Source: Hexactinellida sp. DTS-2022 (taxonomy: Eukaryota; Porifera; Hexactinellida). From it: DNA of 64,000 nucleotides. A model generated the notes under the pieces. The model ran no database searches and had not been told where the DNA came from. It worked only from the letters and a program-made list of their open reading frames with translations. The position numbers and the translations under genes were made by a program. This document shows positions 10,393-25,300 of this stretch, in pieces. Position 1 is the stretch's first letter. Each line of letters opens with the position of its first letter. The stretch lies in contig JAPNXP010000010.1 in assembly GCA_028753945.1 (NCBI GenBank), positions 5,335,042 through 5,399,041 of the forward strand. Direction: 5' to 3'.

Positions 10393-13300
10393 ATGGCTGG
10401 AAGCAATATTCGAAAACGTTCTTTTTCTCCTGAGTGTGAAAACGCCAAACGTCAACAGTTATCTCGTGAGTACTGCTATATTAATTGAGCTCTCTTAAGT
10501 ATCTTATAATCCCTTATATCCTGTAGGGAATGACAGTGAATCCAGTAGTGAGGGTAAGATTTAGTTGATTTAGTTTGTTGTATTGTGTAATACGTATAAT
10601 AGTTTGTTATTTAAGTATATTTATTCGTATCTCTTGTGTTGATATATTTTTATTTATTTTAAATTCACATACACTTGAATTCGTATTAATATACGTAGTT
10701 AGTACGACACCAGGGAAAATAATTATTTAATTAATAAATAAATTAAATTAACATTCTATTTATTTCGGTTTGTTATGACATATTTGCTCTGGATGCTGAT
10801 TTGATCCAACCCTGTGTCAATTTGTCATAATTCCGACAATTTGACAAATTTGGTCTGGGTTAATTTTGGGACCTTTTATTCTAAGGCCTCTCTAATAAAC
10901 AAAAAATATTGACAGAAGAAGATAAGGTGCAATATTTTATTACCAAAATCATCGTAGTTGATACTAAGATTGGTAGATTGATGTCACTCACTTTGATACT
11001 GCTTTTCGCACCAAAGATTATTGTCTCATCAGTGAAATAAAAGTGACAAATTAATAGAGAATTGTGAACATGTGCATAGGAAGTGATTAAAGTAACGATA
11101 AAATGTCTAAACATTGAGAAAATGTAGTGATAATTATAATAGCGTATCTAAATACGTATTTTGAATCTGCCACATATCCATTCTGCCAATGGTTTAACAA
11201 ATTTATCGAAATTGTGACAAATTTAGTCCCACCGGACCAGACATGTTATAACAGGTTAATTGGACAAATGCTTGCAGCTTGTGTCCGTATCAACCTTATT
11301 TGTATTAATGATAATCTAATGTATATTCTATTAATCACAGATGAATGTGACTTTGGCCAGAAGCCTCCGTCTCTCGTTGACTATATAAAGGGTACCCTTA
11401 ACAACTACCCTGATGGGAGTCAGATCCTAAAGGTACACATTAATGCATTGAATATATTAGCTAATACCAGGGTTGATACCGCTCGAATCGTATATCAGTA
11501 TTCATGAATAGTTTCCCTACCGAATACGAATATTGATAATATTTGGTTTCGTCAACCGAATACCAGAGAATTATCCAGGAGCGCGAGACATTCCTTTTGG
11601 AGTATGATTTTGGGAGAAAATTAATTAGGAGCGCGAAAAATTGGAATCTTCTCCTATACCGTAACATTAATTTATGATTTATGCGTGTTTACAAATGGCT
11701 GTATAATACACTGCCGAATACGAACACTGATAATATTCTTTCGGGAGACTGAATACCGAATAGTGATATCATATCAGGTTGGCAACCAAATATCAACTAT
11801 TCGGCAGATAATATTCGGTTCAACCAAATATATCAGTATTCGGTTTCAACCTTGCTTAATACATTAATACCCAACATTATCGGCATAGGAGATAATACAG
11901 AATGCAGACGACGCAGGCGCCACTAGGATAGAGTTCCTTCTCGACTACAGCACGCACAGCTGCGATAATATTATCCATCCCGTCTGTTCACAATACCAGG
12001 GACAAGCCTTGTATTCGTGGAATAACGCGAAATTTCAGACTGCTGACTGGAAGGGAATCCAGAGCGTGGGCGTGAGTGGGAAGGCAAAGGAATCTCTCAA
12101 AGTGGGAAGATTTGGTTTGAGATTCGTAGCTGTCTACCATATAACAGGTAGTCACTTGATAAGTTGATAATATATACAGTAGATGTCGATATAAGTACAC
12201 CGGTTATAGGAACACTCTGTTGGAAAACGGTTGCCATATACCCTGTATAATTTATGTCGGTTATAAGCACATTAAGTGCAGTTCCCGACGATGTGCTTAT
12301 AACCGGCATCCACTGTATTTCTCAATCGATACACTAATTCTATCCTCGCTAGATGTGCCGATTGTTCTGAGCGACAAAAGCATCGGACTATTGGATCCCC
12401 AGGAGCAGATATTCCATCGGCAGCCTGGTAGGAAGTTCAAGTTGAGTCGGTTCTTCCGAGAGGATAAGTACTCAGACCACCAGAGCTGCTTCCGCTCGTA
12501 CTTTGGTTACAGCGGCGCAGGCGAGTACGATGGGACTATATTCAGGTTCCCTCTAAGGACCGAGCAGTGTAACTCCGCTATTAAGCCTGAGGGAGTGTAT
12601 ACCGCAGAGAAGGTTAAGACAACTCTGTTTGAAGCTCTGCAGGCGGAGGCTGACAATGTGTTGATATTCCTCAAGCGAGTAAAGTCTATAAAACTATTCA
12701 CAAGGGACCCCTTAGGCCTACAGAGCAGCTATACATTCCTTGTTGAGATATCAGATAGTTATCTTATGGGGGTACAAGGCTCCAATGCATTGCTATCAGA
12801 CCATGTTCTGAATAAACAGTTCCACAAAAGTATAAAAATAACTGTCAATATATTTCCTATTTCATCAACTAGTGGAGACAAGGTTTGGCTCGTTTTGAAT
12901 TTGATTGGATTTCCTCAATCACCTCCTACGCTCTCTCAGTTCTACTCAGATAAGAAGCTAGATTATCTGCCGTGGATTGGGATAGCAATGGAAACTGGCA
13001 TCAGAGAGGATCAGCTTACTACGTCACAAACGTTTAATTTCACCCGTGATTGGGATGGGAATGAGCTTGTGAGTTTGATAGATTCAATTCTCTCCGAGAT
13101 TATATTACGTTTTACTGTTCCATTCGACCACAAATTAACTCTTAACTCAGGAAATCTGTTTTGCTTCCTTCCCACGCCCGAGCCTTCCTATCTGCCATTC
13201 AACTTGCATGGATACTTTGCTCTGTCAAATGACAGACGTCGGATCAAATGGCCCTCCCGCGACTCAGATGACACAGATTCCAAATGGAACGAACTGTTGC

Positions 13301-16300
13301 TGGGGCAGCTTGGTGTCAGTGCTTTTGCTATTTTCTATCGCATTCTAGTGCACTGTTTCCAACATGGGAATCCTGACGTGTATCACTACAGATTGTTAGG
13401 GGGAGAGACAACAGATTCCCACCCCATGCCCAGCATATTGGTTAACCAGGGATTAGGGAAGATAGTCAATGATAAGATTGTGTATTCTCATGTTATCAGT
13501 GAATGGATTAGAGTTGATGATGCCTTGTTTCATCCAATTCAGTACTCGATTAATGAATATGATTGTACTCAAGTTAAGCTTGCTATTCAAGCTCTATTGG
13601 AATTCCTACAAGAGCCATTAGTCCTTCTTCCCAACAATGTCTTATCTCTATTCAACAAAATAGACGCACTGAAAAGTACTATGGATAAGAAGAGGATCAC
13701 TCCTGATATACTTCGTCAGATTTTGAAGAATCGAAGCAATCAGGAATTAATTGACTATTTTGAAAAAAACATTGCTACACATACACTTGTTGTTCTCAGT
13801 TTCATTCTATTAGACTTGGATAAGTCTTGTGATCACATTCCAAATGCTCTCGATAATATTCCTATTCTCTTAAGTGCCTCTTCTAAGAGTTTCAAATTTT
13901 CAATTAATTATAAAATTCCCTTATTTATTTATGAAAAGAGAATGAATCTCCTATGTATGTTCCCAGGAACAGAACACTTATTCGTGCATCAACAGACCCC
14001 AACTGAGTCGTACAACTGTCTCCTAGCCATTTCTCAGCGATTCTTTGGTAAAATTAACATTAGAGATATTTCCAAACTCAGGTCAGACTCAGTTCTGTTG
14101 AATCAGTTATTCAAACTATCTTTGGAGTCTTATTTCAAGCAGCTCACTTCTCCCGTGCATTGGAATCCTAACCGCTCTCCCTTTGACAGAGATTGGTTGA
14201 AACGTGTGTGGTCCTTTATAGGTTCAGATTCCACTTTAGCTTCATCATTAGGTGCCCTCCCATTGCTCCCAAAGGAAGACATTTGTTCTGAGAACAATCA
14301 ATTGTTATCCGTTAAACCTATTGTAAGTTCAGCTGAGTATGTTCTCTGTTCCTTTGATGCTAGATACTCAGCTATAGAAGATATGTTAGTGGACTCTGGT
14401 GCTGTATTTATCCATCCTCATCGATTTATCGACTGTTTGGAAAGTCTCGTTTTTAGACAGCTTCCAAACGGATTATTGACTCTTCTGGAGAATAACAGTT
14501 CTATCTTAAATTTATTTATCCGCCAACTCAATTATTGTAGCAACCAAGAGTTATTTAAGAATGTAATTGATGTTCTGATCATTAATACTCCATTTAGTGT
14601 GAATCAAATAAAAATTATTATGAAACTACCCATCTTCCCTAACATGATCGGATCTCACATCTCTTTGACCGAATATTATATTCGAGTCCCTGATAACATT
14701 AATTTGCCTGCAAATAATATACAATATCCTTCTGAATTCCTCTCACCTGATTCTCCCTCCATGAGTATCCTATACAACAAGTTAAATGTTCCTTCTTTAG
14801 ATGTTGACTCATTTGTTAGGGAACATATTATGCCTTTCATGCAGATTTTATGTGAAAAGCCAGACTTACTTAAGAACCATTTCCAACTCAGCCAATGGTT
14901 GTTGAATCTTATTGACCGATTATCTCCCGAATTAGTTAAGTTTCTCAAACTGAACCCTGCGTGGGTCGCTGATAATTCCAATTCTCCCATTCTGGACTCC
15001 AGTAGTTTTCACAAACCCAGTCAGCTGTTCGATCCTGATGATGAAATCCTGAAAGACCTTCTTCTCACCAATTCTAGACTCTTCCCTCACAGCGAATTTG
15101 AAGCATATTTTCATATCACAAAGAGGAAACAGTTTTTTATCACTTCCACAACTCTTGTCGATCAAAATCTCTTTGAAGAAGTTTTAAATTCAGCTATTAA
15201 TAATTTTCCTATTATTTTGACAGCACCTAATTGTGAGCATATATGGAAGTTTAGGTTTTCTAATCTCCTAACATTCATCAATTCTTGTTGGACAGCCAAT
15301 AATTTGAAAATCGATTATGTTTCTAATATATTCGATAGTATCAAGATTGTATTACCACTGTACGTAAGACCCGATAGCTTTCCTGTGTGCATACCGTTCG
15401 TAGGAGACAGGACTCTGTGCACACCTTCGTCTGTCGTGTTCTGTAGCGGAGAAGAGGTGCTTCTCATCGCTAGTGTTAGGAAGTGTGTGCCTATCTTCCC
15501 AACAAATGACAAATTCAAAGGTTTGTTACAATATCTTAACTGCCAAACATCACTAACAGGTGAAATGATTGTAGAACAGTTAACTGCAATTTCTGCCTCC
15601 GTTATTCCTGAAAACGAAGTAAGCAAAGTGCACAAAATATTATCACACATTTACGGTTCAGAATTGATTTTAAACTTGTCTCTTTTTCTAAAATTTGTTT
15701 ATGTAAAACAAGAAAATATATTCACTTTTCCGAAGAAAGTTGTAAAAAGGCCACCCTTCGAATTGGAACCGTTTTTCTACTCATTCAATGCGCTCAATTA
15801 CTCTGAGAACGCTTGGACATTATTTGAAAAGCATGGAGCTTCTCGTGAGCCCTCTCCCCAGCAGCTATTTGATATTTTACAACAGCTGTATGACACTCAA
15901 TGTGAATCAGATAATTCTTCTAATCCCACTAATCTCATTCTCAACATTACTAACTATTTGTTTGAGAGACTAAACAGAATTCAAGGCAGGAGCCTCCTTT
16001 TGCTTGGTGAAGATAACTACCTTCATCCTGCACTTGATTGTTTATACCGTGATGATAACCTGAGTGCGTGTGTGAACATTGATATAGATGGTAAATTATA
16101 CTATTTTGTCAACTCGAGGGTTTCTATTAAGGTAGCTGAGCAGTTTGGAGCTCGTTCGCTTAAATACACACTCCTGAGTGATGATGACGATGCATTATAC
16201 GGATTCTGTGAGGCAGCAGGTCAGTACGAGGATCTGACCACACGGCTAAAGAGCATTCTGCAACAGTACGCGTCCAGCATAGATGTGTTCAAGGAGCTTG

Positions 16301-19300
16301 TGCAGAATGCTGATGATGCTAAAGCTAATTTATTCAGAGTTCTAATTGATTATTCTAGTTTCCCATCTGAAACTCTGTTGGAAGATTCTATGAGGCATTG
16401 GCAAGGTCCAGCTCTGTACTTCTATAACGATGCTCAGTTCACTGATGCTGACTATGCTAATATACTCAAAATATTCGGACAAACCAAACGCGATAACATG
16501 TTTAAAATTGGGAAGTTTGGATTGGGATTTAACACTGTCTACCACTTAACTGATTTACCTAGCTTTGTAAGCGGAACTTATCTCTACATTCTAGATCCAC
16601 ATAGGAAATACATCGCAAAGCGCTCATCTAAGCCAGGTATCCGTGTTGACTTTGTGAAGAAGCATAACAGAATATTGATGTACGCTGATCAATTCAGTGT
16701 ATTCAATATTGAGCAGTTTAACTGTAATGTATTTGAGAAGAAGGAGTATAAAGGAACTCTGTTTCGTCTACCGTTCCGCACTAACTCTGTTAACTCCGAT
16801 ATTTCAACTGAAACTTATGGAGATTTGAAAATACAAGAGTTGAAAACGCTTATCTTAAAGGAAGCCGAAGCGACTGTGCGTTTTCTTCAACATGTTAACT
16901 GTATTGAAATATTTGAACGAGATACACAGAAAAATATTGCGTTAGTTTTGAGAGTAAACAAACAGATTAACTCAAATCCTATCCCAGATAATAGGTCTTT
17001 TCTCTCGTACAACTCTGCACATTTTGATATTATCCCATCAGGAGCAACTGTAGACCCAGTAACATTATGTCAATCAGTTACTATAACCAAAGAATTAGAC
17101 GGAAGTACTACTAGTGAGGATTTCATAGTAACCTATTCGTCTGGAACTAGACAATGCCAAGCGTTTATATGTAACAATAAATTTCCTAATTTTCCTTTTT
17201 GTTCAATTGCACTTTCGACAAAAGCTCTCGAAAGGAGTACTTGTGATTTGAAGTTGCGGTGCCAGCTCTATTGCTTCCTCCCCCTACCCGTCACCTCTCC
17301 ATATCCGATGTTCATAAACGGATATTTCGCGCTGGACAACTCTCGTAGAGGATTATTCTGTACTGAAGATGGCAATATAAACACCGAATGGAATAAAGTG
17401 TTAATCAATGATGCGCTTGTTAATGCTCTGATCCGTCTTCTGCTGGAGATAAGGGGCAGCACAGTGATTAGTCAATACTACTCATTGTGGCCCACAGATA
17501 GTGATGCAACACTCTGGTGTGAGTATTCTAAATGCACTGGTGCGAGGATTATTGAGTCTAATGCGCCACTAATTCTCTGCGATGCATATGACTCGACCGA
17601 ATGGTTGGGTTATAGAGAATGTTCTTTCTTCGATTGTGCAAACTTTATTTGTGGACTCGATGATTTTTTTGTTTTTGTTAGGAAGTTCAGTGCTAAATTA
17701 GAATTGGCTAGATTTGCTATTCTTCCTATTAGTTTCTATAGTCAACAAGTGTTCTCAACAATAATCAACTTTGATAAAAACAAACTCTACAATTTATCTC
17801 GCATTTGTGATCAGATTATATTTCGGAACTTAGATAAAATAGACTTTAAGGATCTCTATCTTGTTCTTTCATCGCTGATTCCATTGGCTAAAGAAAAAGC
17901 TAATAAATGGATTATAGACTTATTTAGATCTAGACCCTCAATTCCGTGTGGAAGTGAATTTAAATGGAAATACAGGTTTCCTCAACAAACGATTAATCCT
18001 AACTCTAAATTGGCAAATCTCTATGATTCCAGCGATGAACGACTGCCTCATCCCATGTTTACCAATCTCTTCTGCAAGAAAAATTCATCTGTGTTTGAGG
18101 GTCTACTTGCTCTTAATATGATTGACAAGAAACTACCCGTTGATGATCTAATTGATAGAACCACTTGCCAAACAGGTTTTTCAATGGAGAGACGGAAATT
18201 ACATTGTGCAGCTATTATTGAATATTTTGATAAATCAGATAATAAATACACACATCCTGAAACACAAAAATTTCTTAATGCACTTAATAATACTTCTTTT
18301 GTACCTGTTTGTAGAAACGATGTTTTTGTGAAATTGGGACTTCAACCAGACTACCAATTTGCCTCCCCCAATGCATGCTCTGCTTATAGTTTAAGATTTG
18401 TAATTACACCCAAACTTTACTCTGTTTCAGAGGAATTCACCAAGTACCAGAAGTTTTTCAAACTATTTTCTATTTGCATGGATAAATCTGAGATTCAGGG
18501 AGTGATGTTGACTAAAATCTTAGAAATTTTTCACCAACATCAAAACCAAATACTTAATCAAGGCTTATCTGATTCTATTACTTCTACAGTCTTGTCAATC
18601 TACGAAGCACTAATCGAAGTGTCCATTAAACGAACTCCTACCCAATCCGCTTCAACTGTATTGACCGATGAGGGAAAGGAGATACAAAAGTGTTTACACA
18701 ATAAGCACTGGATATGGCATCCTCCTTCAAATACTTTTTATAAAGTGTCTCACATAATCGGGTCAGGTTATCAACAATACAGCAGCAAGTTCTTACTCTG
18801 TTTTCCTTATAATCAGCTACTTGAGAAACCAAGTCACAAAGAATTTTTTAGTTGTTTAGGGCTTCAATTTGATATGACTCGTAATTTTGTAATTGACTTG
18901 ATTAATAGAATGAAGAACTATTATCGAACTGAATCTTTACCTGAAGGCGAGGTTGAGTTGGTGTTGGACCTTATTCAAAAGTATTTCCATTATACGGACA
19001 CTAGCGATCCTAACTTACTGTACATATTATCTGCTAATGGTGTATTATGTTCAACTTCGGAATTAGTCCGAGATGATATGCCATGGAAAAAGAGGCTTGA
19101 TTCAGAAAATTCAAAATTTGCCCACCCAAGGTTCTCTTCGTTGTGTTTATATAATTTGAATGTCCCGAGTTCAAGAAACGCACTCTATAAAAGTGTAGCC
19201 TTTAACCAGATGGACTTTGGTCAGTTTGAAGACATTTCCACTCGAATTGAAAACTTGAAAAGAGAATTCCCTAACGACTCTACTATTCTCAAAGAATTTC

Positions 19301-22300
19301 TCCAGAACGCCGAAGACGCACAAGCAACAGAATTCTCTGTTATTCTAGACTATAAAAAGGACTATAAAACCGAGTCTCTTTGCTATGGTAAAATGGATAA
19401 ACCTAACTGGTATAAATACCAGGAGTCAGCATCTCTCCTTATATACAACAACAAACCTTTTACGACAGAAGATCTTGCGGGAATACAGTCTGTAGGACTT
19501 GGAGGTAAGCAGAACAAACAAACAATTGGTAAATTTGGCCTTGGATTCAACACAGTATATCATCTAACTAAATCGCCTTGTCTTTTGACCAAACGTAAAG
19601 TGAATGATACTTTTGTGATAACATATTGCGTTTTTGATCCATACCGCGAATATTTGAATTTATCAGGAAACCAATCTCCCGGCGTAAGATTAGAATTTAC
19701 TCTTGAAAATTTTATGGATTTTTCCGACCAATTTGAACCTTTTTTACTACCTGCGGGTTGCCTTGATCTCAGTTCAGAATATTCCTTGTTCAGAATTCCA
19801 TTTTTTTCCAAAACAACTCCAGAGTCAGTTGAAAAGAATCATATTGCAGAGTTTCTGAAACAAGCTTCGGGAATAGCTTTATTCCTGAAGAATATTTGTA
19901 ATATTAAAGTTTTCAAATTCGACCTACTTGGGAACTCTTCAACAATGGGATCACTAAATAGTCAATTTCTTAGGCGTTTGCAACAACCACCACCCCTTCC
20001 AATAAGTGCTAACATATTCTTATCCAAGGGAACATCAGATATTACGTTTAAACGAATTTCAACTATTATTGCATCCTCTTCATCTCATATCACTAGTACT
20101 TGGTTGATATACAATTTTCACGGAAATCTATCAGCATTTGAGGCTGTCTGCACTGAGATAACTGCACACAAAAAGAAATATGAAAGTGAAAAGCTAACTA
20201 ATTCAATTTACGGAGGAATAGCATTTGAGATTCCTAGCGACTCTTATTCACATGAATCATGCATTAAGAAGAGCTATTTATACTCGTATCTACCTATCGG
20301 GACAGCTCTCTCTCATCACAACTTCCCAATGAATATAAATGCTCCATTTATTGTTGACTCACACAGACATTATCTGCGCTTTCAGGATACAACTGAGTCT
20401 GTAGATAGCAAGTGGCATGATACATGGCACATTGGTATACTAAAACACATAATTGTTCCAATGTACTTTTCGCTATTGGTTAATTTGAAGAATCCACAAA
20501 ATCTTGGCTTAACTGAGTACTTCAGAGCCTGGGAATTGAAAGACTATTATAATTGGTACTATTCTCTTTTCCCCGATTCTGTACTTCTGGAGAGAGGACA
20601 GACGCAGAATTCGCTCTTTCTTTCTCAACTTTGCAGAGAGCTCTATTCGCTTCTCCATAATTCTAACCAGTGTGTATTGATCAGTGAAGATTTCTCAAAA
20701 TGGCTTTCCTTTACTGGCAACACTCAGGGTGCGTTTAGGAACACTTACCTCCCCAATAATCCTCTTAATATCGTGTCATCTTTACCAGCTGTAAATGACG
20801 AAATTAACTCAATATTAGCAAAAATACAGTATCCCATCACTGGGGCACCTGATCACATCGCTGCTAATCTCCAGAAATTCCGATTTAGCTTCCAGAGTAT
20901 CAATCAGTTACACGTATTACAATTCTTAAATGAGAAAACTTTCCACCTAAGCAAGAACAGTTCCTTCCCGACTGAACTCAGTAACTCTATTTTGACACTA
21001 GAGGAGATCATTTGCCTCCTCAAATATTTGTTCCGTGTATCACAAGATATTTCAAGTCAGTACAAAGGTATTCCTCTTAAAGTTGATTCTTCGGATACGA
21101 TTAGGAATTTCTCGAAATCAGACCCAACCTTTGATTCTGAATACTCTACGCTTCTTACAGGCTGTGAAAGTAATTTCTTGACTCCCCGATTTCCTACTGA
21201 TATAGTTGGAAATTTGATTAATTTGGGTTATTTGAAACCCCTTAATTACACTTTTTTATCTAAACACATGGTTCCGATACATTTCGATAAGGAAAAGATG
21301 ATCCTGTTCTGGAAATTTATTCTTAATAGTTTGCCTAGGGAATCTCCATTGGAGAAAATTTTCGGAGATATGAATGTAGTACCTGTGCTTCGAAAAGTAA
21401 GTTCTAAACGCGATTATTTGAAAATATCCCAACTACCTTGTATCCTGCAAAGAACATCCTCTCCCTTTTACTTGCAAAATGATATTATTTTTAATATTCT
21501 ATCGAAACTTGATTGTCCAATTCTAGACCTTGAGATATTCCTACCAACAAAGCATTTCACTTTGGGTGCTGTTAAATCTTGTTTAGATAAATATACTTTT
21601 GACTACTCTCCTCAAAATGTGATTAATGCATTGAGCCTTGTTATCCCCTGTTCTCTGTCAAACAAATTGGACTATCAAGAGGCTAACTGTTTGCGAAATT
21701 TATTTTTAACTAAACAGATGAACTACGATACTAATTATTTGAGGATTATTTCTTCTTTGAAGATGTTTGTAACAAATTCAGATACTCTAGTATCTTTAAA
21801 CGAATGTCGAATTTGTTTTGTTAGCACTGAGAAGATCCCAATAGATAATCAGCTCCTTCAATATTTTTCAGTGAAAAAAGTAACAATTATAATTGCCAAC
21901 ACAGATGATCATAAAACTAACACAATTACAATTTGTGGAGGTTGCGCAATAACTGTTATCGACTCGTATAAAACTTTGTTTCGTGATTATATTCTACCAA
22001 AATTTGTTGAGCTGACAATTCCTCAACAACAACGATTGTTAGAATTCATTCAAACTATAAATTCCAAAGACTCAATATCATATCTCAATATAATTGAAGC
22101 ACTTAAACATATTCCGTTTATTCAACTTCTAGGCAAATCCCAAAAATATCTTGTTAGTGAACTCTACGATTCTAATATTGAGCTGTTTCGCTCTTTTTAT
22201 TCAGAATTCCTTATACCAGAAACTTGGCTCCTTTACAATAGAACAGTAATATACAAACTAGGTCTCCATTCTCAATTGGACTTGAAATCTATTAAAGAAT

Positions 22301-25300
22301 GTGCAATTGAAGTATCCACTAAAAAATATGGAGTTATATCTAATTCAAAGATTCTGCTCCTGCTATTAAGTTTAATTAAATATATCAAGTCTCTTAACTC
22401 TCTAAATACTAACTATAATTTTACTAACTTTGTAGAATTCGCAAACATCGCTTTTCTCCCATTATGGAAATATCAACTTAATTTTCAGAAAGAATACAAG
22501 TTAGGTCGGTTTTCTGATGCAAATCTAGAAACACAATGCCACTGTTGCAGCACCTCTTCATGGATACATTGTCCAGAAATAAAAGTAGTTGATTTCAATA
22601 ATGTTTTAATAAACTGTCTTGGAATTAAAATCAGTCCCCCCACTTCTGACGTACTGCCACACCTCATTAACATATCTAACAACTTTAACTCTATGCAGCA
22701 ATCGAACAAACAAGTATTCTTCGAATGCACATATACATACTTACAGAATTGTAATGCTATTGATTTGAGTAGGGTTTCAGGTTTGGCTTGCATTTTTTAT
22801 GATAATATACTTTATCAAACAAGAAATATGGTATTTGAGATTAGGGACGAATTTAAACCATTTTTATTTAAAGTTCCTCCACAACTGGAGAAATATAAGA
22901 AGTTTCTGACAAATCTTGGCGTGGAAGAGCGCCCTACTTATTGCCATTATGCGGCTGTAATGAAAGATATAGCATTGTCCACTAGCCCATCTACAGTAGA
23001 AACCTATGGTCAGATAGTGTTTTTGCTATTCATCTCTGCATTAAGGGAGCGTGAATCTGCGAACCAAACTACTTCTCTCACTTTATCTGATACTTATGTT
23101 CTCACGAAGAACTTCACCTGTATTCTACAATCGAAAGCTATATTCATCGATAACACAAAACTGTTGATTCTTGTTGATTCTTTTTCTTCACTTGCCAATT
23201 TTGACTTTTTATTTGAACTACCAGCAAACAAACACGGATCTTGTGAACCGCCCAAGTGCTTAGAAATTAAATATCTAAGTTCTATTATTCAAGAATCTTT
23301 AACTGTTAGAACGCGAGCAACTCCCTCTATCCAAACTGACACCACAAATGAAATTCAAAGTCTGTTAAAAACACAAAATTTTTATCATGGACTTGTCAGA
23401 ATTTACTATAATTCAACTAAAGGGAAAGGGAATGATAACCTTACTAAAGTTCGAATCAAGAATGGCGTCCTTTCTGATATCAGTGAGTCTCCTTCGATTG
23501 TTAACGATAAAAGTTACGCATCTATAAAGGACATTTTGAATAAATTGGTTGTTATCGGTGTCAACAAAATAGAGGTAGAAGTTACCAACTTACAGACTGG
23601 AGAAAAATTATGCCGTGATGACATACACCAGTGCTTTATGGAAGATTCAAGACTTTATATTCAAGCAAATTGCCAAGTAAAGGATTTGTACTGTGATCTC
23701 ACGTATTTACTCAATGTGTACTTATGCAATATATTTAGTCAAAGTTTATTCCCTTTGCAAGCCTGTTTGACCAGCCATCCTGATAAAATTCCCTCCACAC
23801 TGGATTCTTACAACATATCTCAGTGTCCATATCTTAACATAATGACGCCACCGAATACTCCTAGGAGAGCACCAACCCCCGCTCCGCCTCCATTAATGAC
23901 CCGAGACAAACTATTTCAGATATTTCATCGTTCCAGGAATACAAACTCAACTCTATCACGCACTACACCCTTTACAGCACCAATATCCACATCTATTAGT
24001 GCTATAATTCCTTCCCCATGTATTAGTGCTATAATTCCTTCCTCACCTGTACTCTCTCGAGTTCCCTCGATCCCTACATCTCCCTCTATGCCTAGAGCTT
24101 CTCTCAATTCCTCGCCATTTCTTCCTAGAACCTCGGTTCCACCAAATCCAGTCCTTAGAACTAGCACACTTCCTACTTCTTCACACTCTCCCTCTCTTCT
24201 GCACAGCTCAAGGGTACCTGCATTACCTACACTTCCTTCTACCACAATACCCCCCTCTTGTGATGAATTCACTGCGAAACTCTGGATTCGCACTGCCCAG
24301 TGCGATTTGAGAGCTGCTCAGAAGTTATTGCACAGATGCGCGGAGGACCGGAGTGTCTACACTGCACATGCTTGTTTCTACTGTTTCGAGTGTGCAATCA
24401 AATCATGCATTTCCGTAATCTGCTTGAAGAGGTGTTATCAAGTTAATATTTCATATGAGAGAAATCTTGATGTTATTATAGATATACTAAAACAATTCTT
24501 GGCTCAAGACGAACATACACAGTTAGTCAACCTTTGTTTGTCTCTAATGAATTATAACGAAGCAGCCAGAGACCCCTGCTTGACTCCGGCAATTGGATGT
24601 TGTATTCCTATTGAGTGTTATTCAATAGACGCAGCAAAAGAAGCTATAGAAAGCGCAACTAATATTTTTCAACTAATTAAAGACAAATTTCCTGAAATAG
24701 AAGGGTTAATGTTCAATGATGAAGATAATGTGTGGGAACATCCTCCTATAACTTCTCTGCTGAAAACACATTTGGACAATAGTAAGTACTATGTTTGCTG
24801 AACCAATTCATATCTCCAATTTCTAATCTAAATGCTACAGTCAACTTCCCTTAACAGAGCCAGCCACCGGTTAATAGATTTCTCCGCTTAATCGGGTCAA
24901 AGCAACCTGGTCCCGAGGTGACTCTATTAAGCGGAGTCGACTGTATTTATGATTGGTGTTTGGTAAACAAAATTGGTAAACAAAATGATTAATATTCGAA
25001 ATGAACATTTAGACTAAGTTCCATTATAATAGGTAAATTGAAATGCTAATTCCAATTTTATATTGTAAGTAATAATTGTTGTTGTTTACAGAATAAGTAA
25101 TTACACTAATGGAAATCGTACGTAGATGCTAGCTTATAATGGTATGATAGCTATGTGATTCCGAAATTTGAATTTATAATATGAATAATTTTTGTAAGTT
25201 TTGTATTTGTTTAAAATTCGTGAACAGATTGATGAAATTCCACATGAACCTAGTGACTAGCTTCCAGCGGGTATCGTAGTTACAATTGTGCTGATCCAAT

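Noticed and set aside
12220-12352. Start of the giant ORF at 12220
   Set aside because: It lies within a MITE in an intron; splice borders and the sacsin homology place the exon start at 12353.
23760-23800. HPDK motif before the linker, as in a J domain
   Set aside because: The surrounding residues do not show the helices of a J domain and the motif alone is weak.
23925-24293. 122-residue minus-strand ORF
   Set aside because: It is the antisense of the Pro/Ser/Thr linker of the sacsin-PARP gene.
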